Source of the DNA: Acidimicrobiia bacterium
Lineage (GTDB): Bacteria > Actinomycetota > Acidimicrobiia > Spongiisociales > Spongiisociaceae
Reading direction: 5' to 3'
DNA: 64,000 bases
Assembly: GCA_003229305.1 (NCBI GenBank)
Contig: QIDH01000057.1
Coordinates: 1-64,000, forward strand
A program made the translations under genes and the position numbers. The notes below the pieces were generated by a model. That model worked only from the letters and a program-made list of their open reading frames with translations, was not told where the DNA came from and searched no databases. Numbering within the stretch: the stretch's first letter is position 1; each line of letters starts with the position of its first letter. Positions 51,343-59,632 of this stretch are shown piece by piece.

Positions 51343-51780
51343 ATGTCTGATGCGAACGCAGATCTGCCGGTGCGCCAAGGGCTGACCATCGCCGGAGGAG
51401 AACTCGAGTGGTCCTTCGGACCGAGCGGGGGCCCAGGCGGTCAGCATGCCAACCGCGCCCACACCAGGGTGGAGCTGCGTTTTGATGTCGGCGCGAGCCC
51501 GTCGATCGATGAACGATCGCGTCCCAGGATCATCAAGAACCTTGGCAATCGGGTAAGGGGCGGTGCGATGGTGGTGGTGGTCGACGAGTCCCGATCTCAG
51601 TTTCGCAATCGGCAGATCGCCCGCCGCCGGCTGGCCGACCTGTTGGCTGAGGCGGCCAAACCTCCCGCTCAGCCGAGAAGAGCGACCAAACCGAGCCGGT
51701 CGGCCCGTCGCCGACGAATGGAAGAAAAGAAGCGCAGAGGCGACGTCAAGCGCCTCCGCGGCCGACCGGACGACGACTGA
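51343..51780 (+). CDS. arfB: Alternative ribosome-rescue factor ArfB
   Basis: This 145-residue GGQ protein frees stalled ribosomes by hydrolysing peptidyl-tRNA without a stop codon. The catalytic loop is SGGPGGQHANR (about residues 28-38). The basic C-terminal tail (PRRATKPSRSARRRRMEEKKRR) is the part that enters the empty mRNA channel. There is no codon-recognition domain, as expected. The stop TGA abuts the stop of the converging FMN-binding gene, so TGATCA serves both. Confidence 0.92.
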   Translation: MSDANADLPVRQGLTIAGGELEWSFGPSGGPGGQHANRAHTRVELRFDVGASPSIDERSRPRIIKNLGNRVRGGAMVVVVDESRSQFRNRQIARRRLADLLAEAAKPPAQPRRATKPSRSARRRRMEEKKRRGDVKRLRGRPDDD

Positions 51781-52341
51781 TCAAACGCCCTGCGGTTTGG
51801 GCGAGATCGGGGAGGTGTCCTTGTTGGTGGCGATAGTTTCGACATCCCAAAGGTCCGAGATCTGGAGGGCCCGCGGACACTGGCCATACGCCTCATCGAC
51901 GGTGATCAGCAGTCCCTGTTGGAGAGCCGCCCGATCGTCTGGGTTGTTCACTTCGACTGCGATCCCGTGTTCCTCGAGCGCGGTCAGATCGACCACCTCG
52001 CCGCGACCGTTGACTCTGGCCGAATGGCCAAGTCCAGGGATCAGGAAACAGAGTGCGACATGAGGGTTGGTGTCGAGGTTTTCGTACGACTGGAAAAGGC
52101 GATTGCCTTTGACGTCAAGCAAGATCAGGTGGCGATCATCTATGACCTTGACGAAACCGGGCTTGCCGCCCTTGGGGGACGCGTCGCAGTTGCCTTCGGA
52201 GTCAGCGGTCGACAGAACCGCGAACGGGGAGGCGCGGATGAACTCTTGGACCCACGGATGCATGTGATCACGGACTTTGGCGATGACCCGATCGTTCGGA
52301 CTGCCGTGGGCATCGTGGAAACGGTTCTTCGTGAACGTCAT
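51781..52341 (-). CDS. Pyridoxamine 5'-phosphate oxidase-like FMN-binding protein
   Basis: This 186-residue split-barrel protein of the PPOX-like superfamily has an N-terminal segment WVQEFIRASPFAVLSTADSEG followed by ASPKGGKPGFVKV and a dimer-forming barrel (NPHVALCFLIPG). It resembles the MSMEG_1061-like group of flavin-binding proteins rather than true PdxH. FMN or F420 use is likely, but the substrate is unknown. TAGATT 6 nt before the ATG suggests a leaderless message. Confidence 0.82.
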   Translation of the reverse strand: MTFTKNRFHDAHGSPNDRVIAKVRDHMHPWVQEFIRASPFAVLSTADSEGNCDASPKGGKPGFVKVIDDRHLILLDVKGNRLFQSYENLDTNPHVALCFLIPGLGHSARVNGRGEVVDLTALEEHGIAVEVNNPDDRAALQQGLLITVDEAYGQCPRALQISDLWDVETIATNKDTSPISPKPQGV

Positions 52342-52347
52342 CGCCAG

Positions 52348-52353
52348 AATCTA
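52348..52353 (-). promoter_or_regulatory. Leaderless-type -10 box of the FMN-binding protein gene
   Basis: TAGATT on the minus strand ends 6 nt before the ATG at 52341 and overlaps the end of the upstream mpaB-like gene. Confidence 0.45.
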
Positions 52354-53280
52354 CTCCGGATTCCGACGTCCGGAATCACCGATCGGCAGGTCTTGGGTGA
52401 ACAGGTGCTCTGGGATCGGGGCGCCGACTCGCATGAGGGCCAGCTTCCACGAAGGCGAGGCTCCCATCGCCCAACGGAGAATCTTGATGAGCAGCCGGCC
52501 GGCCACTATCGCCCCTGGGTAGGCCTTGATTCCCAGCACGACCCGGATCCGTTCGGGAGTTGTTGCAGACGCCGCCCAGAACATGATCTTGTAGCCGGCC
52601 TTGAGCGTTGGGCGGAGCGGCGGGCTCTTCAGGAACTCAATGGCGCCGACCAGGCCAGGCGACCCACCGAGGTCAGGATGATCTCTCACCCACGAAGCCA
52701 ATGCGGCCGCGCTGCTCGGCAGCGGGCTCGCATCCAACAAGGCGCCGACCGTCGTCTGTTCCGCGACGAATCTGTCGGCGTCTTCTTCGCTGAGTGGCTC
52801 CCTGCCGAATGTGCGATACGAGGTGAGGAACGAATCCGTGAGGGCGTTGTGGACCCACGCGGCAAGATCGGCCTGGTCGGCCGAATATGGGCGGCCTCGC
52901 TCCGACGTTCCGCTGACAGGCCGATGGGCACCACGAACCCTGCCAACGGCCACCTTGACTTCCGGCATCGATCCGTAGGCCACCGACGTGACATATGAAC
53001 TGGTCCTCGACAGACGTCCGAGCGGATCTTCGCGGTACTCGGAATGCTGAAACACGCCGGCGGCAACCTCGGGGTGGGCTGCTTGAACGAGCAGTGCCCG
53101 GATCCCACCGATGAAACTCGCCACGTCGGACATGACCACCCACGTCGCTGAATCCGGCCCAAACAATCCGGGATCACCGCGATGTTTGAGCGTGTCGGCG
53201 AGTGGATAGTCGGCGTGGCGGAACGGGCTGGCGGCGGCCCTCGTCAGCCGGGAACGAACGGAAGTGAGAAGCCCAGACAC
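52351..53280 (-). CDS. MpaB-family (DUF2236) putative oxygenase
   Basis: This 309-residue protein of the MpaB/latex-clearing-protein superfamily has the hallmark run VQAAHPEVAAGVFQHSEYREDPLGRLSRT, whose His and Arg are expected to hold a haem, and AAWVHNALTDSFLTSY further on. Members are haem-dependent oxygenases or of unknown function, frequent in actinobacteria. GTG 53280 is chosen because upstream codons do not look coding and would run into the divergent sigma-factor region. The substrate is unknown. Confidence 0.82.
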   Translation of the reverse strand: MSGLLTSVRSRLTRAAASPFRHADYPLADTLKHRGDPGLFGPDSATWVVMSDVASFIGGIRALLVQAAHPEVAAGVFQHSEYREDPLGRLSRTSSYVTSVAYGSMPEVKVAVGRVRGAHRPVSGTSERGRPYSADQADLAAWVHNALTDSFLTSYRTFGREPLSEEDADRFVAEQTTVGALLDASPLPSSAAALASWVRDHPDLGGSPGLVGAIEFLKSPPLRPTLKAGYKIMFWAASATTPERIRVVLGIKAYPGAIVAGRLLIKILRWAMGASPSWKLALMRVGAPIPEHLFTQDLPIGDSGRRNPE

Positions 53281-53430
53281 GATGCACCCGAGTCTTCCAC
53301 GAGCCGGCTGTTGTGCAAGTCGACAGATGGATGCAACGTTTCGGTGCTGATTGCGTTCACCGTCCATTCCGCGGCTGGTAGCTCCGAAGATGGCGTGCAA
53401 CGCTTCGGGTATGCGGAGCGTGGATGTGGT

Positions 53431-53880
53431 GTGAGTGACGAGATGATCTACCGGTCGGTGGCAGGCGACCTGGTTCGTTACGCGACTGCCCTCGTTGGGC
53501 CAAATGACGCCGCCGATGTGGTTTCGAGCGTCATCACTAGAGCGGTTGCGAGACGGGGTGGGCTCACGGGGATTCGTGAGGCGCGGCCCTACTTGATGCG
53601 AGCGGTGCTGAACGAAGTTCGAACCCGCCACCGCACACGGGTCCGACGACCGTTGGTTCCGTTGCCCGATGGCCGAGATCTTGGGGTCAGGGACGATCTC
53701 GATCTGACCCTTGAGCTGATTGACATATTGCCGCCCAGGCAGCGGGCGGCCGCGTTTCTCGTCTATTGGCAAGGGTGTTCGGCGCCCGAAGCCGCCGAAC
53801 TGATGGGATGCCGGCCGGCCACAGTTCGGCGCTACCTGCATCTCGCCCGCAACAAACTGGAGGGTGCCTTCGATGACTGA
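53431..53880 (+). CDS. ECF-type RNA polymerase sigma factor
   Basis: This 149-residue sigma factor has region 2 at about residues 5-55 (GDLVRYATALVGPNDAADVV, then PYLMRAVLNEVRTRHR) and region 4 at about 90-145 (LELIDILPPRQRAAAFLVYW and APEAAELMGCRPATVRRYLHLAR as HTH). GTG 53431 or ATG 53443 may be the start. It overlaps by 8 bases a membrane protein gene that probably encodes its regulator. Two copies of TGCAACGYTTCGG (from 53332 and 53396) lie upstream and could be promoter elements for this sigma factor itself. A degraded paralogue lies at 47.2 kb. Confidence 0.88.
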   Translation: MSDEMIYRSVAGDLVRYATALVGPNDAADVVSSVITRAVARRGGLTGIREARPYLMRAVLNEVRTRHRTRVRRPLVPLPDGRDLGVRDDLDLTLELIDILPPRQRAAAFLVYWQGCSAPEAAELMGCRPATVRRYLHLARNKLEGAFDD

Positions 53881-55117
53881 GCGATACCGCATTGCATTCG
53901 ACACACTGGTTGATCGGACGCCGGAGCCCCCCGCCTGGGAGGAGATCCCTCGATCGAGTGCGGTTCGTGACAGGCGGGTGATCATCGGACCGCGGCGGGC
54001 TGTGCTTGCCGCATTGATCCTAGTTGTGAGCTTTGGGGTAGTCGCCTGGTTGGTGCGCGGCATCGGCGGAGCGGAAGCGGCGGCTGCGTCGGTCGATCTC
54101 GTGGAGCTCACCTGGTCTCAAGACGTGACCCTCATTTGCGAAGGGGGTGACATAGTCGACAACAACGGATTCGATGACGCGACGATCAAGATTTACGGCC
54201 CTAGCCCCGACGACTTCTGGCGGGTGGAGGCCACCGCCCCAGATGGATCGAACGTTTTCTTTGTATACGAAGGCGGCCAGATCCCGGCTCTGCGTTCCTG
54301 GCAGGATCCTGCCCCTATCACGACCAATAGCCAGTGGCCATTCAGAGACGCGGAATGCCGCTATCCGACAGTTGGATTTTCCATGTCCAAATCACCCGTT
54401 CAGCCCATTGGCAACCTCCTCACGAGCTTCGCCACGACTCGAATCACCGAGCCGTCAGGGCGAGAGACCGACTTGGTGGCTTCTTTGAACGAGCATCCCT
54501 CCGTGACGACATCGGAGGCGATCTGGCGGGGTCTTCCGGTTATCGTTTTCACGGAGGAGCGGCAGTCGCTTGATGACCTCGGACGATCGCGTTTCTTTTC
54601 ATTCGAGCGGTGGATAGACGTTGAAGCCGGGCGGGTCGAGCGGCAGCTGAGAGTGGAAGACCAAGAGGGGCTCGGTTTGGTTAGGTCCGAGTTCCGCGTG
54701 ACTGCTCGCAGCAGCGTCGCTTTCGACCCGGCTCTGTTCGACGCTGAAGGCATGCAGATCGTGATGGACACCACCGGGGGCGATGTCGAGGACGCTGGAC
54801 CTGTGGCCGTGACAAGCTCGATCCCGCCACTCGCTACGCCTCTGATGGCTGGCGCCGAATCCGCTGAACTCGCTGACCTTCCTGGTGCGGATCTTGGCGA
54901 AGCCCGCATCGGAGACAGGTTCTACCGGGTCCCTGACACCGAAGCCGTCTTCGTTCGGTTGCGCATCGGCGAGCCGCCTCTCCTGTTCGCGACATCCTGT
55001 TCGGATCTCACCGCGGTGGATCTCCCGGAAGGGTGGACAGGACTGTGCGGCGAACGTGAGATCGACGGCGAGACTCAGACCGGAAAATTCTCATACCAAG
55101 ATGTCGTCGCAGGCTGA
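53873..55117 (+). CDS. Membrane-anchored partner (probable anti-sigma) of the ECF factor
   Basis: This 414-residue protein has a short cytoplasmic N-terminus (about 1-42), one membrane helix at about 43-62 (AVLAALILVVSFGVVAWLV) and an extracytoplasmic domain of about 350 residues with no recognised family. The first part, TERYRIAFDTLVDRTPEPPAWEEI, resembles the short segments that precede the membrane helix in such sigma partners. An overlap of 8 bases couples it to the sigma gene. A role as anti-sigma factor or sensor is inferred from gene order and topology only; no zinc-finger ZAS motif is present. Confidence 0.7.
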   Translation: MTERYRIAFDTLVDRTPEPPAWEEIPRSSAVRDRRVIIGPRRAVLAALILVVSFGVVAWLVRGIGGAEAAAASVDLVELTWSQDVTLICEGGDIVDNNGFDDATIKIYGPSPDDFWRVEATAPDGSNVFFVYEGGQIPALRSWQDPAPITTNSQWPFRDAECRYPTVGFSMSKSPVQPIGNLLTSFATTRITEPSGRETDLVASLNEHPSVTTSEAIWRGLPVIVFTEERQSLDDLGRSRFFSFERWIDVEAGRVERQLRVEDQEGLGLVRSEFRVTARSSVAFDPALFDAEGMQIVMDTTGGDVEDAGPVAVTSSIPPLATPLMAGAESAELADLPGADLGEARIGDRFYRVPDTEAVFVRLRIGEPPLLFATSCSDLTAVDLPEGWTGLCGEREIDGETQTGKFSYQDVVAG

Positions 55118-55212
55118 ACCGGGGCCCTGGATGTCGATGAGACCCACGCCGAAGGAAACCGACGCCTCGTCCTCCTCGCATCTCGGACCTCGTCGGCGGG
55201 GCAGATCGTGGG

Positions 55213-55755
55213 CTATTCGTCGTGGCCGTCGCCTTCGTCAGCTGGGGCCTCGTCGTGGTCGGCGTCTTCTTCGGCCGCGTCTTCGTCGTGGTCTCCGGCT
55301 GGGGCACCGATCATGTCGCGCCAGTCCGGGCGGTCGGGGGCGTCTGGTTCGAATGCCCGCAGGTAGGTGACCACCGCTCTGATCTGCTCGGAGGTGAGTG
55401 GGCCGCCGAAGTCGAGGGCGTAGGCGCTCATTTCGCTGCCGGGGATTCCGACCGAGACGAGCAGTTGGATCTGGTCGTTGGTTGCCGAGGTCAGGAACTG
55501 TTTGGAATTGAGGGCAGGGGCATCGACGCCCTGGCCGTCGGCTCCGTGACATGAGGCACAGCTAAGCGCGAATATCTGGCTGCCCTGGCTCACCAGCGAC
55601 TCTGTGTTGGCGACGCGGGCTTCTTCGCGAGCTGTCGGCTCGATCAGCCGGTAGAGGGGGAAGGCCAGTACTAGGGCGAACATGAGGATCCCGCCCACCA
55701 TCATCAGGCGGTTGGTCGATTCCTCGAGTTCTGGATCATGGGTGTAGCCGGGCAT
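55213..55755 (-). CDS. Membrane-anchored monohaem cytochrome c of the bc complex
   Basis: This 180-residue class I cytochrome c has an N-terminal membrane helix at about 18-37 and the haem site CASCH (Cys 66, Cys 69, His 70). A Met in GSEMSAY is the likely sixth ligand. A C-terminal tail of about 30 residues is rich in Asp, Glu and His. It is the last gene of the bc operon, sharing one base with the Rieske gene. It should pass electrons from the Rieske centre to a terminal oxidase. The tail is not a usual part of the family and could bind metal or a partner. Confidence 0.9.
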   Translation of the reverse strand: MPGYTHDPELEESTNRLMMVGGILMFALVLAFPLYRLIEPTAREEARVANTESLVSQGSQIFALSCASCHGADGQGVDAPALNSKQFLTSATNDQIQLLVSVGIPGSEMSAYALDFGGPLTSEQIRAVVTYLRAFEPDAPDRPDWRDMIGAPAGDHDEDAAEEDADHDEAPADEGDGHDE

Positions 55756-56258
55756 CAGGCCTCCTCAACGCAAGGTGGTCCTTTGGGCGGTTCGTCAATT
55801 ACTTCGCCGCCAGGAGGTGGGCCTTCGATGATGGTTGAAGTGTCGATGAGGACTATCCCGTCCTGGATCTCGATCGGAAACCGGTCGAGACCGCGTGGAG
55901 CCGGACCGGCCCGATAGTCGCCGGCCCTGTTGAACACCGAGCCGTGGCACGGGCACTCAAACTGCCCAGACGTATCACACCACGGCACTCGGCATCCGAG
56001 GTGGGTGCACTTCCAATACAACGCGGTGATCTCACCATTGATTGTCGTCAGGTAGGCCCTCGCCCCTGGGATCGTGAGAACTTCGGCGTCCGTTGGGACT
56101 GCGTCGACGGGCGCTCCTCGGATTTGCCCGCCGAAGCCGCCAGTATCGATCGGCTGCAACAGGTCCCAAGAGGTCCAGGCGCCCGCCGCACCCATCAATC
56201 CTGCCCCCCATACCCACATGTTCGAGAGGAACGCCCTTCTTGTGATGATCTCGCTCAT
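55755..56258 (-). CDS. Rieske iron-sulfur subunit
   Basis: This 167-residue Rieske protein has an N-terminal membrane anchor (about 14-30) preceded by TRRAFLSN, and a cluster-binding domain with CTHLGC (Cys 84, His 86) and CPCHGS (Cys 102, His 105). Cys 89 and 104 probably form the usual disulfide. It takes electrons from quinol at the cytochrome b site. ATG 56258 overlaps the previous stop as ATGA. The anchor sequence with paired Arg may use the Tat route, as for other Rieske proteins. Confidence 0.93.
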   Translation of the reverse strand: MSEIITRRAFLSNMWVWGAGLMGAAGAWTSWDLLQPIDTGGFGGQIRGAPVDAVPTDAEVLTIPGARAYLTTINGEITALYWKCTHLGCRVPWCDTSGQFECPCHGSVFNRAGDYRAGPAPRGLDRFPIEIQDGIVLIDTSTIIEGPPPGGEVIDEPPKGPPCVEEA

Positions 56259-56827
56259 AGTTCTCCGTACCATTCGTTCCAGGGCCAAACCCAACCCCAG
56301 TTCGGGCCCCTAAAGGCGAAACCGACGAGGGTGAGGATGATCCAGATTCCCAAGAATGCGGTGAACGCAGTAATCGCAACCTTTCGATGTCGTGGTTTCA
56401 GATAGGCATTGCGGTCGAGGTATGGCAGGGCCGCAAGACCAAAGAGGATGCCGGTCGGAACGAGGATGCCCGCCACCAGTGGATGAAAATGGGCCAGCAG
56501 CTCCTGAAGGGCCGCAAAATACCAGGGAGCCTTTTCCGGGTTGGGGGTCAGGTTCGGATTGGCGATCTCCCTGAGCGGGGCGTCGAATAACAGCGCCAGT
56601 AGCAGCACCAGCAGCATGACGGCCAGAGCGGCGACCGCGTGGCGCACCAACAGGTGCGGCCACACCATGACGGCGTCTTCATCGATGAGGTCCTTGCTCT
56701 CGCCCGTAGACGGCTTGCCTGGGACCACGCCGAGCACCCTGCGGCCGTCGATCAGCTTGGGCTCGCTGGTGAGCGTGTACGCCTCGCCGGCCAGGGGCGA
56801 TTCTTCGTTCTCCGTCTGGTCACTCAC
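56255..56827 (-). CDS. Cytochrome b C-terminal subunit (subunit IV-like)
   Basis: This 190-residue membrane protein corresponds to the C-terminal third of cytochrome b (subunit IV of b6f complexes). It has a cytoplasmic N-terminal stretch of about 55 residues, then three helices. NPEKAPWYFAALQELL sits at the quinol-oxidation loop, where mitochondrial proteins have PEWY. GTG 56827 overlaps the stop of the cytochrome b6-like gene. Splitting of cytochrome b into two genes is typical of b6f and many bacterial menaquinol complexes, but not of most actinobacterial QcrB proteins. Confidence 0.88.
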   Translation of the reverse strand: MSDQTENEESPLAGEAYTLTSEPKLIDGRRVLGVVPGKPSTGESKDLIDEDAVMVWPHLLVRHAVAALAVMLLVLLLALLFDAPLREIANPNLTPNPEKAPWYFAALQELLAHFHPLVAGILVPTGILFGLAALPYLDRNAYLKPRHRKVAITAFTAFLGIWIILTLVGFAFRGPNWGWVWPWNEWYGEL

Positions 56828-57549
56828 GGTTCGCTCCTCTCCATATCGAGCATCGAATCCTTCCGCCAGCGCCACAGGTGCACCGCGAGCACGACGACGA
56901 GGACGGCCGGCAGCAGGGCGACATGGAGCACGTAGAAGCGGATCAGGGTGGAGGCGCCAACGGCCGGTCCGCCCAGCAGGATCTCCGAAACCCGGTCTCC
57001 GATGAACGGGACATATGTGGCCATCCCGGTTCCCACGGTCACCGCCCAGTAGGCCAGCTGATCCCATGGGAGCAGGTACCCGGTGAACGACAACAGCAGG
57101 GTCAACAAGAGCAACACCACCCCGATAACCCAGTTGAATTCACGGGGAGACTTGTAGGCCCCTCTGTAGAAGACCCTGGCCATGTGGAAGGAGACCGCCA
57201 AGACCATCAGGTGGGCAGACCATCGATGCACGTTGCGGATGTATTGGCCGAAGGCCACCTGGGTTTCGAGGTTGATGATGTCGCCGTAGGCATTGGCAGG
57301 CGAAGGCACATAGAAGAACATCAGGTAGACCCCTGACGCCACCAGAGATCCAAAGAGAACAGTCGAGATCGCCCCCAGGTACCAGGAGTACCGAAAGCTG
57401 ATCTCCTTGCGTCGCATCTTGACCGGGTAGATATGAAGGAAGAAGTTCGCCCAATGCCCAGCTGCCACATCGCGGGTGGTCACCCGGTCTGGCGCTCGGA
57501 AGAACGAACGTCCCATCATGCTGTGTCTGACTCGGTCCATCACCTTCAT
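56824..57549 (-). CDS. Cytochrome b6-like subunit
   Basis: This 241-residue di-haem membrane protein equals the N-terminal part of cytochrome b. Four His ligands appear as two pairs: HRWSAHLMVLAVSFH in helix B and HVALLPAVLVVVLAVH in helix D. FTGYLLPWDQLAYWA is also typical. It contains no Cys, so the covalent haem of true b6f complexes is absent. ATG 57549 overlaps the stop of the GltD-like gene as ATGA. It forms the quinone-binding core with the subunit IV-like protein. Confidence 0.92.
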   Translation of the reverse strand: MKVMDRVRHSMMGRSFFRAPDRVTTRDVAAGHWANFFLHIYPVKMRRKEISFRYSWYLGAISTVLFGSLVASGVYLMFFYVPSPANAYGDIINLETQVAFGQYIRNVHRWSAHLMVLAVSFHMARVFYRGAYKSPREFNWVIGVVLLLLTLLLSFTGYLLPWDQLAYWAVTVGTGMATYVPFIGDRVSEILLGGPAVGASTLIRFYVLHVALLPAVLVVVLAVHLWRWRKDSMLDMERSEP

Positions 57550-59348
57550 GCCGGTACTCCCACTCCAGTCCAGACTCCCATGGACAGAGCGTCCACCGGG
57601 CAACGTTCGATGCAAAGGGCACATCTGATGCATTTGTTTTCATCGAGCAATAGGGCGGTCCCGCCGGTGCGATCCGGTTCGACTTGCTCAGAGGGCACGA
57701 GCGTGATGAGGTCGAACGGGCACACCTCGGCACATAGTGCGCACAGGACGCAACGCTCCGTGTCGAGCAGAATGTTGGCGAAACAGCGCAGGCATCGCTG
57801 CGCTTCGCAGCGGGCCATCTCCTCGGTGAAACCGGTCTCGACCACGGTGAGTCCGATGCGGCGTTTGGTGGGGATGGTCGGGACGTCGACCCGGCCGATC
57901 CGGTCGTAGATGTCGTCGAGACGGTGGAACTGCTCCAATTTCACGATCTTGCCTGGCTGCTCCTGTTCCGGCGCGCCACCAAAATGGGCGTTGATCGAAG
58001 CGGCCGCCTTGCGTCCATCCGCGATCGCGTCGATGAGCGTTCGTGGTCCTTTGGCCGCGTCCCCTCCCGACCAGATTCCGTCTATCGAGGTTCGGCCAGT
58101 TTCGGGGTCGACCTGGATCGTGCGGCGTGGACTTATCTCCGGGCCGGCTGATCCGAGCGAGTCGAGGTCGATTGCTTGGCCGATGGCGAGGATCACGGTG
58201 TCGGTGTCGAAGACCTCCCGATCGGATTCGTCGAACTTCGGTGCGAACCGGCGGTCCTCGTCGAACACAGACAGCACCCCGATCGTTTCGACGCCTTTCA
58301 CGCTCCCGTCTGCTGTGATGATGCGGGCCGGACCGCGCCGGTGTACAAAAGTTATGCCTTCCTTCTTGGCCTCCTCGACCTCGAAATGGTGGGCGGGCAG
58401 TTCCTCAGCCGACTCCAGAGAAATGACGGTGACGTCACGGGCTCCTGCCCTAGCCGCGCTGCGGGCAGCATCGATGGTGAGGGTCATGGTGTCCGAATCG
58501 GCCTCTTGGTCCTTCGAATCGGGCTCGGTCGGCCGTGTTCCAACCCCCGTCCTGGCGTATTCGGCGGCCCGCAAAGCGGTTCGGGCCGCGTCCATCGCCA
58601 CATCTCCGCCCCCGATTACGACGACGCGTTCACCGATGTTCACGTCGAACCCACGGTTCATGTTGATCAGGAACTCGATTGCCTTGAACACACCATCGGC
58701 GTCGTGCCCCTCGATGTCGAGGCCGCGACCAAGAGTGGCACCGATGCCCAGGAACACGGCGTCGTGGCGTTCGCGCAGGTCATCCAGAGTCACCTCGGAA
58801 CCGAGTCGGGTGTCGTAGTGCACCTCGATTCCCAGGTCGAGGATGGAATTGATCTCCTTGCGGATCAGATCCCGGTCGAGCCGATACTCTGGGATGCCAA
58901 GCCACATCGCCCCGCCCAGCTTGTCCGTGGCCTCGTAGACCGTCACCTGGTACCCGCAGCGGCGAAGGTCATGAGCGGCGGACATGCCGGCCGGCCCGCC
59001 TCCTACTATGCCAACACTTTGCGGCTTGTCCTCAGCAGGCGGGGCCGCCACCTCCAGCCACTTCTTGCCGTTTTCCGACTCGGGTCCGTACTTTTCGGTG
59101 ACGAATCGTTTGAGGGCTCGGATAGCGATCGGTTGATCGATCTGACCTCGGCGGCAGGCATCTTCGCACGGGGCCGCGCAAACCCGTCCGCAGACCGAGG
59201 CGAATGGGTTGGGCAGGCGAGCACTCAGATAGGCGGTCTCGTCGTCGCCGTCTGCGATGGCGGCGACGTACATGCCGGCATTGGTGTGCACCGGGCAGGC
59301 CGCCAGGCATGGGATGTTCTCATCGAAGAACGAGAGCCCCTCGATCAT
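57546..59348 (-). CDS. GltD-like flavoprotein with two ferredoxin-type 4Fe-4S motifs
   Basis: This 600-residue protein is related to the glutamate synthase small subunit and NADPH:ferredoxin-type oxidoreductases. The N-terminal Cys-rich domain (CLAACPVHTNAGMY, then CGRVCAAPCEDACRRG) binds 4Fe-4S clusters. FAD- and NAD(P)-binding folds follow (VGIVGGGPAGMSAAHDL; VVVIGGGDVAMDAARTA). The C-terminus holds two CxxCxxC motifs (CVLCALCAEVCPFD and CIRCALCIERCPVD). In a bc operon it may carry electrons between NAD(P)H, or a ferredoxin, and the membrane complex. Gene order, not biochemistry, supports that role. Confidence 0.85.
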   Translation of the reverse strand: MIEGLSFFDENIPCLAACPVHTNAGMYVAAIADGDDETAYLSARLPNPFASVCGRVCAAPCEDACRRGQIDQPIAIRALKRFVTEKYGPESENGKKWLEVAAPPAEDKPQSVGIVGGGPAGMSAAHDLRRCGYQVTVYEATDKLGGAMWLGIPEYRLDRDLIRKEINSILDLGIEVHYDTRLGSEVTLDDLRERHDAVFLGIGATLGRGLDIEGHDADGVFKAIEFLINMNRGFDVNIGERVVVIGGGDVAMDAARTALRAAEYARTGVGTRPTEPDSKDQEADSDTMTLTIDAARSAARAGARDVTVISLESAEELPAHHFEVEEAKKEGITFVHRRGPARIITADGSVKGVETIGVLSVFDEDRRFAPKFDESDREVFDTDTVILAIGQAIDLDSLGSAGPEISPRRTIQVDPETGRTSIDGIWSGGDAAKGPRTLIDAIADGRKAAASINAHFGGAPEQEQPGKIVKLEQFHRLDDIYDRIGRVDVPTIPTKRRIGLTVVETGFTEEMARCEAQRCLRCFANILLDTERCVLCALCAEVCPFDLITLVPSEQVEPDRTGGTALLLDENKCIRCALCIERCPVDALSMGVWTGVGVPA

Positions 59349-59632
59349 CAGATGCGCCGATTCCGCTCAGCCCACCAGAGGGCGTAGATGCCAAGCGCCA
59401 TGGGTATCAGCCACGCACCAGAACCGATGAGGTCCCTGGCGAAACGTGGGAGCCGAGCGACGAACCCGGCCTGCACGATCCTGGAAGGAAGCCAAACGGT
59501 GGCGACCACGAAGTAGATGACGATCACCGCGGTTTTCAGCCAAGCCTTCGTCCAAGAAAGCTGAACCCGGTCGATCTCGCGAAACAAGCCACGGGAGGGC
59601 TGATCGGCGCCTTGTTTGGGACCTGGCTGCAT
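59348..59632 (-). CDS. Small two-helix membrane protein leading the bc operon
   Basis: This 94-residue protein has hydrophobic segments at about 31-50 and 70-88, and basic ends. No family was recognised. Its stop shares one base with the start of the GltD-like gene, so it is probably made in step with that protein. It could anchor the soluble flavoprotein to the membrane next to cytochrome b; this is inference from gene order and topology. Confidence 0.65.
   Translation of the reverse strand: MQPGPKQGADQPSRGLFREIDRVQLSWTKAWLKTAVIVIYFVVATVWLPSRIVQAGFVARLPRFARDLIGSGAWLIPMALGIYALWWAERNRRI

Noticed and set aside
53281-54111. N-terminal extension of the MpaB-like protein
   Set aside because: The frame stays open upstream, but it runs antisense through the ECF sigma gene and the start of its partner and shows no domain. 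The protein is taken to start at GTG 53280.
58176-59387. 403-codon plus-strand open frame over the GltD-like gene
   Set aside because: It is antisense to a gene with intact FAD, NAD and 4Fe-4S motifs. The translated sequence matches no family and has no ribosome site.
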